DNA from: CBDCCT01 sp965214995
GTDB lineage: Bacteria; Deinococcota; Deinococci; Deinococcales; Trueperaceae
DNA length: 64,000 nt
Direction: 5' to 3'
NCBI GenBank assembly: GCA_965214995.1
Contig: CBDCCT010000002.1
Coordinates: 3,472,001 to 3,536,000, forward strand
Made by a program: the position numbers and the translations under genes. Position 1 is the first letter of the stretch. Each line of letters starts with the position of its first letter. Positions 16,122-24,344 of this stretch are shown here, in pieces. Under the pieces are notes generated by a model. That model ran no database searches. It was not told where the DNA came from and saw nothing but the letters and a program-made list of their open reading frames with translations.

Positions 16122-17204
16122 ATGGTTTGGCTCCGCACCCTGGTCCGTCCAGACGACACGCTGCGCCGCGTTATCGAGGTGATTGACGCCGCCGAGTTGC
16201 AAATCGCGCTCGTTACCGACGAACGTCGGCGCTTGCTCGGCACCATCACGGACGGCGACGTGCGGCGCGGTCTCTTGCAGGGCCTTAGCTTAGAGGCCAA
16301 GGCCCGCGAGGTGATGAACGCGTCGCCGACCACCGCCCCCGCCGGGACGCCGCCCAGCGCGACCGAAGCGCTGATGCACCGCCGCTCGCTGCGCCACATC
16401 CCCGTCCTCGACGCGGACGGCGTCGTCGTCGCTCTCGCCTTGCCTCGGACGGACTCGAGCCAAGGGCGGCTCCCCAACCAGGTCGTCTTGATGGCGGGCG
16501 GCCTGGGTACGCGGCTGGGGGCCCTGACGGAACACACCCCCAAACCCCTCTTGATGGTCGGGGCCAAGCCCATCCTGGAAACCATCCTTGAAAGCTTTGT
16601 CTCGCAGGGGTTCTACCGCTTTCACATCGCCGTGAACTACAGAGCGGACATGATCGAGGCGTACTTCGGCGACGGCTCCAGGTGGGGGGTCGAGATAGAT
16701 TACTTGCGCGAGACCAAGCGCCTGGGCACGGTCGGGGCGCTCAGTTTGCTCGACGCGCCGCCCTCGGAGACGTTTTTCGTGATGAACGGCGACGTGTTGA
16801 CCAAGATAAACTTTAGGTACATGCTCGAGTTTCACGAGAAGCACGGCCAAAGCGCGACGATGGCCGTGCGCGAGTACGACTTGCAAGTGCCTTTCGGCGT
16901 GGTCGACCTTGAGGGGCACACCATCAAGGGGCTTATCGAAAAACCCGTCCAGCGTTATTTCGTCAACGCCGGGGTCTACGCGCTGAGCCCGCACTGCTGT
17001 GGCCTAATTCCTTGCGACGACTATTTCGACATGACGAGTTTGTTTCAGGCTCTGATTGCGCAGCGGCAACTGGCGGCGAGTTTTCCCATTTATGAATACT
17101 GGCTCGACGTCGGTCGCACCTCGGACTTTAGGCAGGCGCACCTTGACTACGCGCAGCATTGGGAAGCCCCTTTGCCCGCCGACACCTTTGAGAGACAATC
17201 TTAG
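16122..17204 (+). CDS. CBS-domain sugar nucleotidyltransferase, PtmE-like
   Basis: 360 residues with two parts. Residues 1-110 form a CBS pair (TLRRVIEVIDAAELQIALV and the TITDGDVRRGLL segment); residues 120-350 form a sugar-phosphate nucleotidyltransferase with the signature LMAGGLGTRLG (123-133) and a VMNGDVLT segment. PtmE of the Campylobacter legionaminate pathway has this same fusion and makes a GDP-amino-sugar, so a GDP-linked precursor route is plausible here. It ends the first tight module; an 81-bp gap follows. Confidence 0.82.
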   Translation: MVWLRTLVRPDDTLRRVIEVIDAAELQIALVTDERRRLLGTITDGDVRRGLLQGLSLEAKAREVMNASPTTAPAGTPPSATEALMHRRSLRHIPVLDADGVVVALALPRTDSSQGRLPNQVVLMAGGLGTRLGALTEHTPKPLLMVGAKPILETILESFVSQGFYRFHIAVNYRADMIEAYFGDGSRWGVEIDYLRETKRLGTVGALSLLDAPPSETFFVMNGDVLTKINFRYMLEFHEKHGQSATMAVREYDLQVPFGVVDLEGHTIKGLIEKPVQRYFVNAGVYALSPHCCGLIPCDDYFDMTSLFQALIAQRQLAASFPIYEYWLDVGRTSDFRQAHLDYAQHWEAPLPADTFERQS

Positions 17205-17242
17205 GCACACGGACTTATGTACACAGTCCTGAACAGACGGCC

Positions 17243-17271
17243 TTGACATACATGATTTGACCTAGCATAAA
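17243..17271 (+). promoter_or_regulatory. Sigma-70-type promoter within the glycan island
   Basis: A perfect -35 TTGACA (17243-17248) is followed after exactly 17 bp by CATAAA (17266-17271); an overlapping TAGCAT also fits TANNNT. Transcription would begin about 6-8 nt before the next start codon, so the message would be nearly leaderless. It probably drives the long run of overlapping genes that follows. Confidence 0.6.
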
Positions 17272-17285
17272 CAGAAGGCGGAGTG

Positions 17286-18641
17286 ATGGCGGACAAGCGG
17301 CTTTACATCGTTCACTGTATCGACACCGAAGGGCCCCTTTACGAATCGCTCGAGGCGACCTTCGAGCGCCTCGAGAAGATTCTGGGGTTCAGGCTCGAGC
17401 CCAGCCGAGAAACGCTCGACCGGTTGCGGCGTAAAGAACTCGACCTCGGGGGGCGCGAGGAGATTGCCAGCCTGGTGGTGTCCGAACCGCTGCTCCGCTA
17501 CAACGATACCTGGGACAAGCTCGACGCCATGCTCGACGATATGCTAAGCGAGGCGTACCGTTTCAAGTACGCAGACGCGCGCGGCGAACCCTGGGTGTAC
17601 AACTGGTTCATCGTCGACCACGTCGGCTACGACGTCAACCCGAGACGCCGCGACATCGGCTACCACAATATTTTCGACCATTATCGGCGGCGTCTCAAGG
17701 AACTGCCGGTGCCCCGCGACGAGGTGCATTGGCACTTTCACCCCATGTCGACATACAAGGAGGCGCACATCTGCGCGACCTCGTTTTTGAGGTCGCCGCA
17801 TCTGCTCGAGACCTTGTCAAGGCGCATTATCGACCGGGGGTGGTTCCCGAGCTGTTTCCGCCCCGGCTTTCACGCCGAGCGCCCGGACAGCCACTGGTTT
17901 TTGGAGCAGTGGGTTCCTTTCGACTTTTCCAACCAGGCCATGCCGTTAACCGCTGCCGACACCCAGCAAGACGACATCGCCGACGGACGCTTGGGCGACT
18001 GGCGGCGCGCGCCTAACGACTGGTCGCCCTACCACCCGTCCCACGACGACTATCAAGTGCCGGGCGGGTGCCGCCGCGCCATCTTCCGCTGTCTCAACGT
18101 GGGCACCCGCTTGAGGCTGCTCGACCGCCGCGAGGTCGAGCGGGCCTTCCAGCGCGCCGACCAGGGTCACCCGACCGTGCTCGCCTTTACCAACCACGAC
18201 TTCCGCGACATGCGTCACGACGTCGCGGCGACCCACGAACTGATAACCGAAGTGGCGCGGGACTACCCCGAGGTCGAGTGGCACCACGCTGGGGCGAGGG
18301 GGGCGGCTCGAGCGTCGCTGGGCCTGAGAGCACACCCCCCCATCAAACTCGAGCTCACCTTCGAGTCTCGCGCCGACGCCTTACACATGAACGTGAGCTC
18401 GAGCGCCGAGAGCTTCGGTCCGCAACCCTTTTTGGCCGTGAAAACCAAAGACAAACGCTACTTAACCGACAACTTCGACCTGCACGTCCCGAAGCGCCGC
18501 TGGAGCTACACCTTCGACAGCGACACCATTCTTCCTAACGCCGTCGAGACGGTCGGCGTCGCCACCAACAGCGCCGACGGCGCGACCTGCGTGGTGACCT
18601 ACGCGCTCGAGAGCCAACGCCTCGAGGAACACAGCACCTGA
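17286..18641 (+). CDS. Putative polysaccharide deacetylase-superfamily protein
   Basis: The 451-residue protein begins RLYIVHCIDTEGP. Asp13-Thr14-Glu15, the WHFHP motif at residues 149-153 and FRPG at 191-194 sit in the order of NodB motifs 1-3 (acidic pair, HxxxH/HxH, R-x-P-G), which suggests a deacetylase-like barrel. The remainder is not a standard chitin deacetylase, so substrate and even activity are uncertain. The start is ATG 17286 (AAGG 7 nt upstream); a GTG lies one codon earlier. Next gene follows after 2 nt. Confidence 0.55.
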   Translation: MADKRLYIVHCIDTEGPLYESLEATFERLEKILGFRLEPSRETLDRLRRKELDLGGREEIASLVVSEPLLRYNDTWDKLDAMLDDMLSEAYRFKYADARGEPWVYNWFIVDHVGYDVNPRRRDIGYHNIFDHYRRRLKELPVPRDEVHWHFHPMSTYKEAHICATSFLRSPHLLETLSRRIIDRGWFPSCFRPGFHAERPDSHWFLEQWVPFDFSNQAMPLTAADTQQDDIADGRLGDWRRAPNDWSPYHPSHDDYQVPGGCRRAIFRCLNVGTRLRLLDRREVERAFQRADQGHPTVLAFTNHDFRDMRHDVAATHELITEVARDYPEVEWHHAGARGAARASLGLRAHPPIKLELTFESRADALHMNVSSSAESFGPQPFLAVKTKDKRYLTDNFDLHVPKRRWSYTFDSDTILPNAVETVGVATNSADGATCVVTYALESQRLEEHST

Positions 18642-18643
18642 CC

Positions 18644-19957
18644 GTGCAAGAGTCCCCTACCCAGCAGGCCCAGGCAACCCCCCAAGAAATCGCCGCGTAT
18701 TTCGACCGGCTGTGGCCCTTGCTGCGCAGTCTGACCGGCGAAGGCGTGAGACGGAGCCACGACATTTTGGGCGAACTGCTGCCGCTCGAGCGTTTTGAAG
18801 TGCCCAGCGGCACCCGCGTGTTCGACTGGACCGTGCCCAAAGAGTGGGTGGTCAATGAGGCTTACGTTGTAACACCGGATGGCAGGCGCATCTTGGACGT
18901 GAAAGAAAACAATCTGCACCTGCTCAACTACGCCGTCCCTTTTCGTGGGACGCTCATGCGTGAGGAATTGGACGCCCACCTTTACAGCCTGCCCGAACAG
19001 CCGGACGCGATACCTTACGTGACGAGCTACTACGCGCCGCGCTGGGGCTTTTGCCTCGAGCACCGTCAGCGGATGAGCTTACCCGAGGGTCTTTATGAGG
19101 TGGTCGTCGACACCGCGCATATCGACGGCTCGCTCACCCTAAGCGAAGCCGTCCTGCCCGGCACCACCCAGCACGAAGTGTTGCTCTCGACCTACACCTG
19201 CCACCCGTCGCTGGCGAACAACGAACTCTCCGGCCCGCTCGTCACCGCCTTTTTGTATAGGCGTCTGGCGGCGCTCGAGAACCGGCGTCTCACCTACCGG
19301 TTCGTCTTCGTGCCCGAGACGATAGGCAGCCTTTGTTATTTATGGTTAAAAGGGGAGCACCTTCAAAGGTGGCTCAGGGCCGGGTACGTGGTGACCTGCG
19401 TCGGTGACGACGGCCCCTTTACCTACAAACGCTCGCGCATGGGCGACACCCTGGCCGACCGCGCCGCCGAACACGTGCTGGCGCGCCGCGGTGAGCCCGC
19501 CTCTTTCGTCGAGTTTTCCCCCGCCCGCGGGAGCGACGAACGTCAGTACGCGTCGCCCGGTTTCAACCTGCCGGTCGGCTCGCTCACGCGCACGATATAC
19601 GGCTCCTATCCCGAATATCACACCTCGCTCGACAACCGCAGCCTCATCTCGTTTGGGGCCATGTGCGAAACCGTCGAGGTCTATTATCACGTTCTGGCTA
19701 CGCTCGACAAAAACAGGACGTACCAGCGCACGCTTCCTTACGGCGAACCGCAGCTCGGCCGCCACGGGCTCTTCCCGACCTTGGGCACGCCCGACAAAGA
19801 CGCCGAGCTGTCCGCGCTGCTCTGGCTCCTCAACTTCGCCGACGGAGAGCACGATGTTCTCTCCGTGGCCGAGCGCAGCGGTCACGACGTGACGCGGCTC
19901 GAGGGGGCGGCCAGGCGCCTTCTCGAGGCGGGTCTGGTGCGCGAGGTGCTTTCATGA
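18644..19957 (+). CDS. DUF4910/DUF2172-type aminopeptidase-like protein
   Basis: 437 residues. The protein resembles the DUF4910 aminopeptidase-like family found in surface-glycan loci: LRSLTGEGVRRS near the N-terminus, STYTCHPSLANNELSGP in the middle, VPETIGS, GDDGPFTYKRSR, PEYHTSLDN, and a C-terminal winged-helix-like end. The His and acidic residues in these motifs resemble M28-peptidase metal ligands, so a deacylase or amidohydrolase role on a glycan intermediate is possible. It starts with GTG at 18644, and its stop overlaps the next ATG. Confidence 0.65.
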   Translation: MQESPTQQAQATPQEIAAYFDRLWPLLRSLTGEGVRRSHDILGELLPLERFEVPSGTRVFDWTVPKEWVVNEAYVVTPDGRRILDVKENNLHLLNYAVPFRGTLMREELDAHLYSLPEQPDAIPYVTSYYAPRWGFCLEHRQRMSLPEGLYEVVVDTAHIDGSLTLSEAVLPGTTQHEVLLSTYTCHPSLANNELSGPLVTAFLYRRLAALENRRLTYRFVFVPETIGSLCYLWLKGEHLQRWLRAGYVVTCVGDDGPFTYKRSRMGDTLADRAAEHVLARRGEPASFVEFSPARGSDERQYASPGFNLPVGSLTRTIYGSYPEYHTSLDNRSLISFGAMCETVEVYYHVLATLDKNRTYQRTLPYGEPQLGRHGLFPTLGTPDKDAELSALLWLLNFADGEHDVLSVAERSGHDVTRLEGAARRLLEAGLVREVLS

Positions 19958-21375
19958 AGCTCCTGCTCGTCGACGACAACCGCGACCACACCAACTGGGG
20001 GGGCCGCGCCACCAGCATCGCGCTGACGCGGCTTCTCAGCGGGGCGGGTCACGACGTCGCCGCCACCGTCGCCAACCGCGAGGTGCATACCGTGGTGGCG
20101 GTGAGCGAGTCGCCTGTACTGCGCCGGGCACTACGAGCTGCGCCGCTAAGACGCCAAGCGACCTTTTACCTCGAGCACGGCGTGCGCATTCGCCGCCTTT
20201 TGACCGAGCTCGGGCTGCGCGACGTTATCGGCAACGACCCGGCGGCGAGCGCGCAGCGCCTCTTGAAGCACCGCCGTGACCACCCGCTGTTGGCGTCACT
20301 CTACGAGCGCGTGATAGAGGCCGACGCGGTCGTCGTCAACGGCGAGGGCAGCATGATCTTCAAGGCGCAGCCGCGCCGCGAACTCGCCTTTCAGCTCGCC
20401 ATGCTGGCGCTCGCTGAGGCGCTCGGCAAACCCGCCTACTACCTCAACGCCGTCGTTTCGGACGCGCCGGGGGGCGTCCGAAACGCTGAAACCTACGCCG
20501 CCGCGTTGCGCCGGCTGGAGCGCTGCGCGCGGGTGTCGGTGCGCGACCCGCACTCGCTCGAGCTGCTGCGCGCCAGCGGCTACTTTGTACCCGCCAGCCT
20601 CGTTCCCGACGCGCTTTTTAGCTGGTATCCCGAAAGGCTCAGCCCCGCGCACGCCAAGTACTTAGCCTACCCCCAAGCACTCATCCCCCACCCCGAAAAC
20701 GAGGCGCACTTGCGCTGGGACTTTTCGAAACCTTATCTGTGCGTCGCCGGTAGCTCACACGCCGCCACCGACCAAGCGCGCGCCGAGGCGTGTTACGGCG
20801 CGCTCGTCGAAAGTCTCAAGGTGTTGGGGTTACCCCTCTACCTCATCGAAAGCTGCACGGGCGACCGCTTTTTGCACCGCGTCGGCGCGCGCGCGGGCGT
20901 GCCGGTCATCCCGGTTGCGACCAACGTCTTTGCGGGCGGTTTGATTCTAGCAGGCGCGCGCGCCCTTGTCACCGGGCGCTATCACCCCGCCATACTCGCG
21001 TCTTTGGGGGGGACGCCGTGCGTTTTCTTGGGTTCGGACTCGCACAAGACGCGCAGTTTGCAGGCCCTGCTCGGCTACGCCACGCGCGAAGAGGCGAGCG
21101 CCTTTCCGACACCAGGTGATGTCGCGCAGGTGTGTGAGCGGACTCGAGAGGCGCTCGAGACCCCCACCCGGCGCGGACACATTCTGCAAGCTGTCACGCA
21201 CCGGGCCGCCGAAGCGCGGCGCGTCGCTGAACTGCTGGACGCGCCGACGACCGACAGGGGACGCCCAGGCGACGCGCTCCGGCAAGACTACGGAACGCCA
21301 GCACCTGGTAACCCTCCGCGCGATGAGGCGCGTGACAGGGTGCGTGACGAGGTGCGCCCCGAGGTTACGCCATGA
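19954..21375 (+). CDS. Polysaccharide pyruvyl transferase family protein
   Basis: 473 residues. The N-terminal NWGGRATS loop, VVVNGEGSMIF near residue 130 and the late TGRYHPAILA segment match the pyruvyl/CsaB-like transferase family, which adds pyruvate ketals (or, in some members, sugars) to surface glycans. The ATG at 19954 lies in an ATGA overlap. The last 20 residues are charged repeats (RDEA, RDRV, RDEV, RPEV) from a 12-nt tandem duplication at 21319-21366, outside the conserved domain. Confidence 0.75.
   Translation: MKLLLVDDNRDHTNWGGRATSIALTRLLSGAGHDVAATVANREVHTVVAVSESPVLRRALRAAPLRRQATFYLEHGVRIRRLLTELGLRDVIGNDPAASAQRLLKHRRDHPLLASLYERVIEADAVVVNGEGSMIFKAQPRRELAFQLAMLALAEALGKPAYYLNAVVSDAPGGVRNAETYAAALRRLERCARVSVRDPHSLELLRASGYFVPASLVPDALFSWYPERLSPAHAKYLAYPQALIPHPENEAHLRWDFSKPYLCVAGSSHAATDQARAEACYGALVESLKVLGLPLYLIESCTGDRFLHRVGARAGVPVIPVATNVFAGGLILAGARALVTGRYHPAILASLGGTPCVFLGSDSHKTRSLQALLGYATREEASAFPTPGDVAQVCERTREALETPTRRGHILQAVTHRAAEARRVAELLDAPTTDRGRPGDALRQDYGTPAPGNPPRDEARDRVRDEVRPEVTP
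21319..21366 (+). repeat. 12-nt tandem units at the 3' end of the pyruvyltransferase gene
   Basis: Four 12-nt units (21319, 21331, 21343 and 21355 starts) encode RDEA, RDRV, RDEV and RPEV. They add a highly charged tail just before the stop and keep frame. Confidence 0.75.
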
Positions 21376-21424
21376 CACACGCTTACAAAACCCCTCTTGA
21401 ACCGTCTGCGCTTTGGGAGAACGC

Positions 21425-23311
21425 GTGACGCGCACCGCCCCCACCTTTCTAGCGACGACGGCGCTCGAGCCCTTCTGGGACACCTCACAGCGGCTGCTTT
21501 TCGCGGGTGAGTGGTGCCGCTTGCACGCGCGCCGTGACCACTGGGGCAATTTAGACGCCGAGGTCTTGGCCTATCCGTGGGACGACCACGCGCGTTTGGC
21601 ACACGCCTACGCTGTGACCTTTGCGAGCTACGAAGCGCTGCTGCCGGTGCTCGCGCAGTGGCTCAACCGTGTTCACGGGACGCGGCACGCGCCGCGCTAC
21701 TGGCGCGTGCTGCTAGGGCCCTTTCTGATCTGGTACTGCCAAACCCTCTTCGAACGCTACACGCTGCTCCAAGACGCCCACGCCCGCACCCCGCGCCTCA
21801 CCACCCGGGGGCTAGCCGCCGCCAGTTTCCGCGTCCCCCGCGATACCCGCGACTTTTTGCGCCTGGCGACCGAGGACGACGCCTGGAACCTGCAACTCTT
21901 CACGCTCCTGATTAAACACACCGGTCTCATCGGCCTCAGCGCCGAACAGGACTACCCCGTCGCCCCCGCCGAGCAGCCCGACGCTGCCCCGCCCCAGCAC
22001 CTCACGCGGCACCTCAAGCACAGCGTCAAACACAGCGTCAAACACCTCGCTTTAAGCCTCTTACCCTCACCCGAGGTCGTGCTGCACCTGCGTAACGGGG
22101 TGTCACCCCTCAACCTGGCGCACCTGACGCTGGCTTCGCGGGGGCGGGTGCAGCGGCTCGAGGGGCTCGGCGCGTTGAGCACGCTAGGAGACACCTCAAC
22201 GCCAACCAACCACGACGCCGCGTTACGCCGCGCGCTTCAGGCGCTGCCCGTTCAGGACGCCTTTGGTCGCATAGTGCTGGCGACGCTGCCCGAGACGCTG
22301 CCGTGGCAGGTTCTCGAGGGCTACCGCGCGGGGTGCGAGGGGGCGGCGCGCCTCCCGCAGCCCGCCAAGCCGCCCAAGCTCATCGTGAGCGATATCGGCT
22401 GGTACTTCGACGAGGCGTTCAAGTTCTGGGCCGCGGCGCAGGCCGAGCGCGGTGCACGGCTCGTCGGACACCAGCACGGCGGCGGCTACGGCGACCGCTT
22501 GTGGGACACCGGGGAAGGGCTCGAGCGCGCCCTCACCGACCGCTTCATCTCGTGGGGCTGGGAGGGCGCGCGGGTAGTGCCGCTCCCCGCGCCGCGTCTT
22601 AGCGCGCGCCACAAGCGGCGCGGGGAGCGTAACGACCGAGAAGCTACTCAAGGAACCGTGTTGTGGGTAGGAAACGGCGTGCCGCGCTACGGTTACACCC
22701 TGGAGAGCGCGCCGAAAAGCAGCCAGTACCTCGCGTATGTCGCGTGGCAGCAGGACTTTTTGCGCGCCCTCCCCGAACACGCAAAGCGGCGGCTACGCTA
22801 CCGCCCCTACCCGCGCGCCTACGGTTGGGACGAGGTGGCGCGCCTGCGCGCGGTCTACCCCGACTTGCAACTCGACAGCGGCGGTGACTTTTTGGCGCGC
22901 TTAGCAGAGTGCAGCGTCTTTATCACCGACAACCTCAACACCACCTTTTTACAGGCGCTCGCGCTCGACACGCCGACCTTGCTCTTTTGGGACGCCGAAC
23001 GCTACGCGCTGCGCGCCGAACGCCTGCCGCACTACGGTGCGCTGCGCCGCGCGGGCATCTTGGTGGACAGCCCCGAGGCGGCGGCGGCGGGGCTTGCGCG
23101 CCTCCTGGAGACCCCCGCGTGGTGGCGCAGCCCCGCCGTGCAGCGCGCGCGCCGGACATTTTGCGAGCACGCCGCGCGCGCCGACAAGCACTGGCCGCGC
23201 GCGTGGCTGAGGGCGTTCCGGGGTCCGCTCCTGAACTCCGACACCAGCCCCGACATCGTTTCGCACCCGCTGGATACGCAGTTCGCGGCCACACCGGAGG
23301 TCGGTGACTAA
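21425..23311 (+). CDS. LIC12162-like putative transferase
   Basis: 628 residues. The opening TFLATTALEPFWD followed by LLFAGEWC is typical of the LIC12162 family of large putative transferases from O-antigen/capsule loci. The C-terminal half has LIVSDIGWYFDEAFKFW, GHQHGGGYG and TDNLNTTFLQALALDTPTLL, which resemble nucleotide-sugar-binding ends of GT-B or KDO-transferase-like enzymes. GTG 21425 is used because GGGAG lies 5 nt upstream; a TTG at 21413 is possible. A 12-nt duplication (22019-22042) repeats HSVK. It overlaps the next gene by 8 nt. Confidence 0.65.
   Translation: MTRTAPTFLATTALEPFWDTSQRLLFAGEWCRLHARRDHWGNLDAEVLAYPWDDHARLAHAYAVTFASYEALLPVLAQWLNRVHGTRHAPRYWRVLLGPFLIWYCQTLFERYTLLQDAHARTPRLTTRGLAAASFRVPRDTRDFLRLATEDDAWNLQLFTLLIKHTGLIGLSAEQDYPVAPAEQPDAAPPQHLTRHLKHSVKHSVKHLALSLLPSPEVVLHLRNGVSPLNLAHLTLASRGRVQRLEGLGALSTLGDTSTPTNHDAALRRALQALPVQDAFGRIVLATLPETLPWQVLEGYRAGCEGAARLPQPAKPPKLIVSDIGWYFDEAFKFWAAAQAERGARLVGHQHGGGYGDRLWDTGEGLERALTDRFISWGWEGARVVPLPAPRLSARHKRRGERNDREATQGTVLWVGNGVPRYGYTLESAPKSSQYLAYVAWQQDFLRALPEHAKRRLRYRPYPRAYGWDEVARLRAVYPDLQLDSGGDFLARLAECSVFITDNLNTTFLQALALDTPTLLFWDAERYALRAERLPHYGALRRAGILVDSPEAAAAGLARLLETPAWWRSPAVQRARRTFCEHAARADKHWPRAWLRAFRGPLLNSDTSPDIVSHPLDTQFAATPEVGD
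22019..22042 (+). repeat. Exact 12-nt tandem duplication in the LIC12162-like gene
   Basis: CACAGCGTCAAA occurs twice without a mismatch and encodes HSVKHSVK within a histidine/lysine-rich linker (HLTRHLKHSVKHSVKHLA). Confidence 0.8.
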
Positions 23312-24344
23312 GATGCCCCCCACCGTCAGCATCATGATTCCTACTTACAACCAGGCGCACTACCTGCCCCAAGCCATCGAGAGCGCGCTGGCGCAGCCCT
23401 ATGGCGGCCTGGCTTATGATGGTTTTGCTTATAGTGGCCCTGCTTATGACGGCCTGGCTTATAGTGATTTAGAAGTCATCGTCGCCGACGACGCCTCTAC
23501 GGACGCGACGCCGCAGGTGGTGGCACGCTACCTAGGCGACGCGCGGCTACGCTACGTGCGCAACCCGCACAACTTGGGGCGGGTGGGTAACTACCGGCGC
23601 TGTCTTTACGAGCACGCGCGCGGTCGCTACGTGCTCAACCTCGACGGCGATGACTGGCTCTCGCCCTCAAGCTTTTTACACCGCGCGGTCGCCTTGCTAG
23701 ACGCTCGTCCTGAGGTGTCGCTCGTTTTCGGACAGCAGCGCGTTTACCTCGAGGCCGAAGCGCGCACCCTGGCCGCCGAGAGCGCACCGGACTACGTCCA
23801 AGCCATCAACGACGGCAACGCGCTCTTTTTGCGCTACGGGCGCGGTCTCAGCTTTCCCCATCTGAGCGTGCTCTACCGCCGCGCCGACGCGGTGCAGGTG
23901 GGCTTTTATAGCCTCGACACGCTCTGGTCGGACGCCGAATCGTTCCGGCGTCTCCTGCTCGGGCGGCAGGTCGGCTATCTCGCCGAGGTAGCGGGCGTCT
24001 GGCGTCAGCACGCGCGTAACGACAGCCACAGCGTCCACGACTACCGCGTCCTGTTAGACACCTTCGCGGGCATCGACGCCTCGTACCGCTACGCGTTCGA
24101 GCGCGGCGCGCTGCCCCCCGCCGCGCTGGCCGCGTGGCGCTACAAGCTGTTGCGGCGGGGGTGTTACAGCTTTTTGTACCAGCAGCTTAAAGCGGCGCGG
24201 TGGGGCACCGGCTTGCGCTTTTTGAACCTGTTGAGGCGGCGTTACCCGCTTGTCGCGCTCTCGCTCTTTCTGGACTTGCGCGCGCCCGGGCGTTCGCTTC
24301 TAGCCAAACTCACGCGCCGTCAGGCGCTGCTCGAGTCCCTATGA
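23304..24344 (+). CDS. Family 2 glycosyltransferase with a repeat insertion
   Basis: 346-residue GT-A enzyme. SIMIPTYNQAHYLPQAIESAL is the usual GT2 start, VIVADDASTD the first acidic region and NLDGDDWLSP the DXD motif. Between the first helix and strand 2 (normally a tight turn) there is an insertion of four five-residue units, G-x-A-Y-[DS], encoded by 15-nt tandem repeats at 23406-23465. The start may be GTG 23304 (GGAGG 3 nt upstream) or ATG 23313. It transfers an unknown sugar in the cytoplasm. Confidence 0.83.
   Translation: MTKMPPTVSIMIPTYNQAHYLPQAIESALAQPYGGLAYDGFAYSGPAYDGLAYSDLEVIVADDASTDATPQVVARYLGDARLRYVRNPHNLGRVGNYRRCLYEHARGRYVLNLDGDDWLSPSSFLHRAVALLDARPEVSLVFGQQRVYLEAEARTLAAESAPDYVQAINDGNALFLRYGRGLSFPHLSVLYRRADAVQVGFYSLDTLWSDAESFRRLLLGRQVGYLAEVAGVWRQHARNDSHSVHDYRVLLDTFAGIDASYRYAFERGALPPAALAAWRYKLLRRGCYSFLYQQLKAARWGTGLRFLNLLRRRYPLVALSLFLDLRAPGRSLLAKLTRRQALLESL
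23406..23465 (+). repeat. 15-nt tandem repeat (four copies) inside a GT2 gene
   Basis: Units start at 23406, 23421, 23436 and 23451 and share G-x-A-Y-[D/S]. Codons are AT-rich (TAT, GAT, AGT, GCT) unlike the flanking gene. The repeat lies in a surface loop next to the nucleotide-binding strand. Confidence 0.9.
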
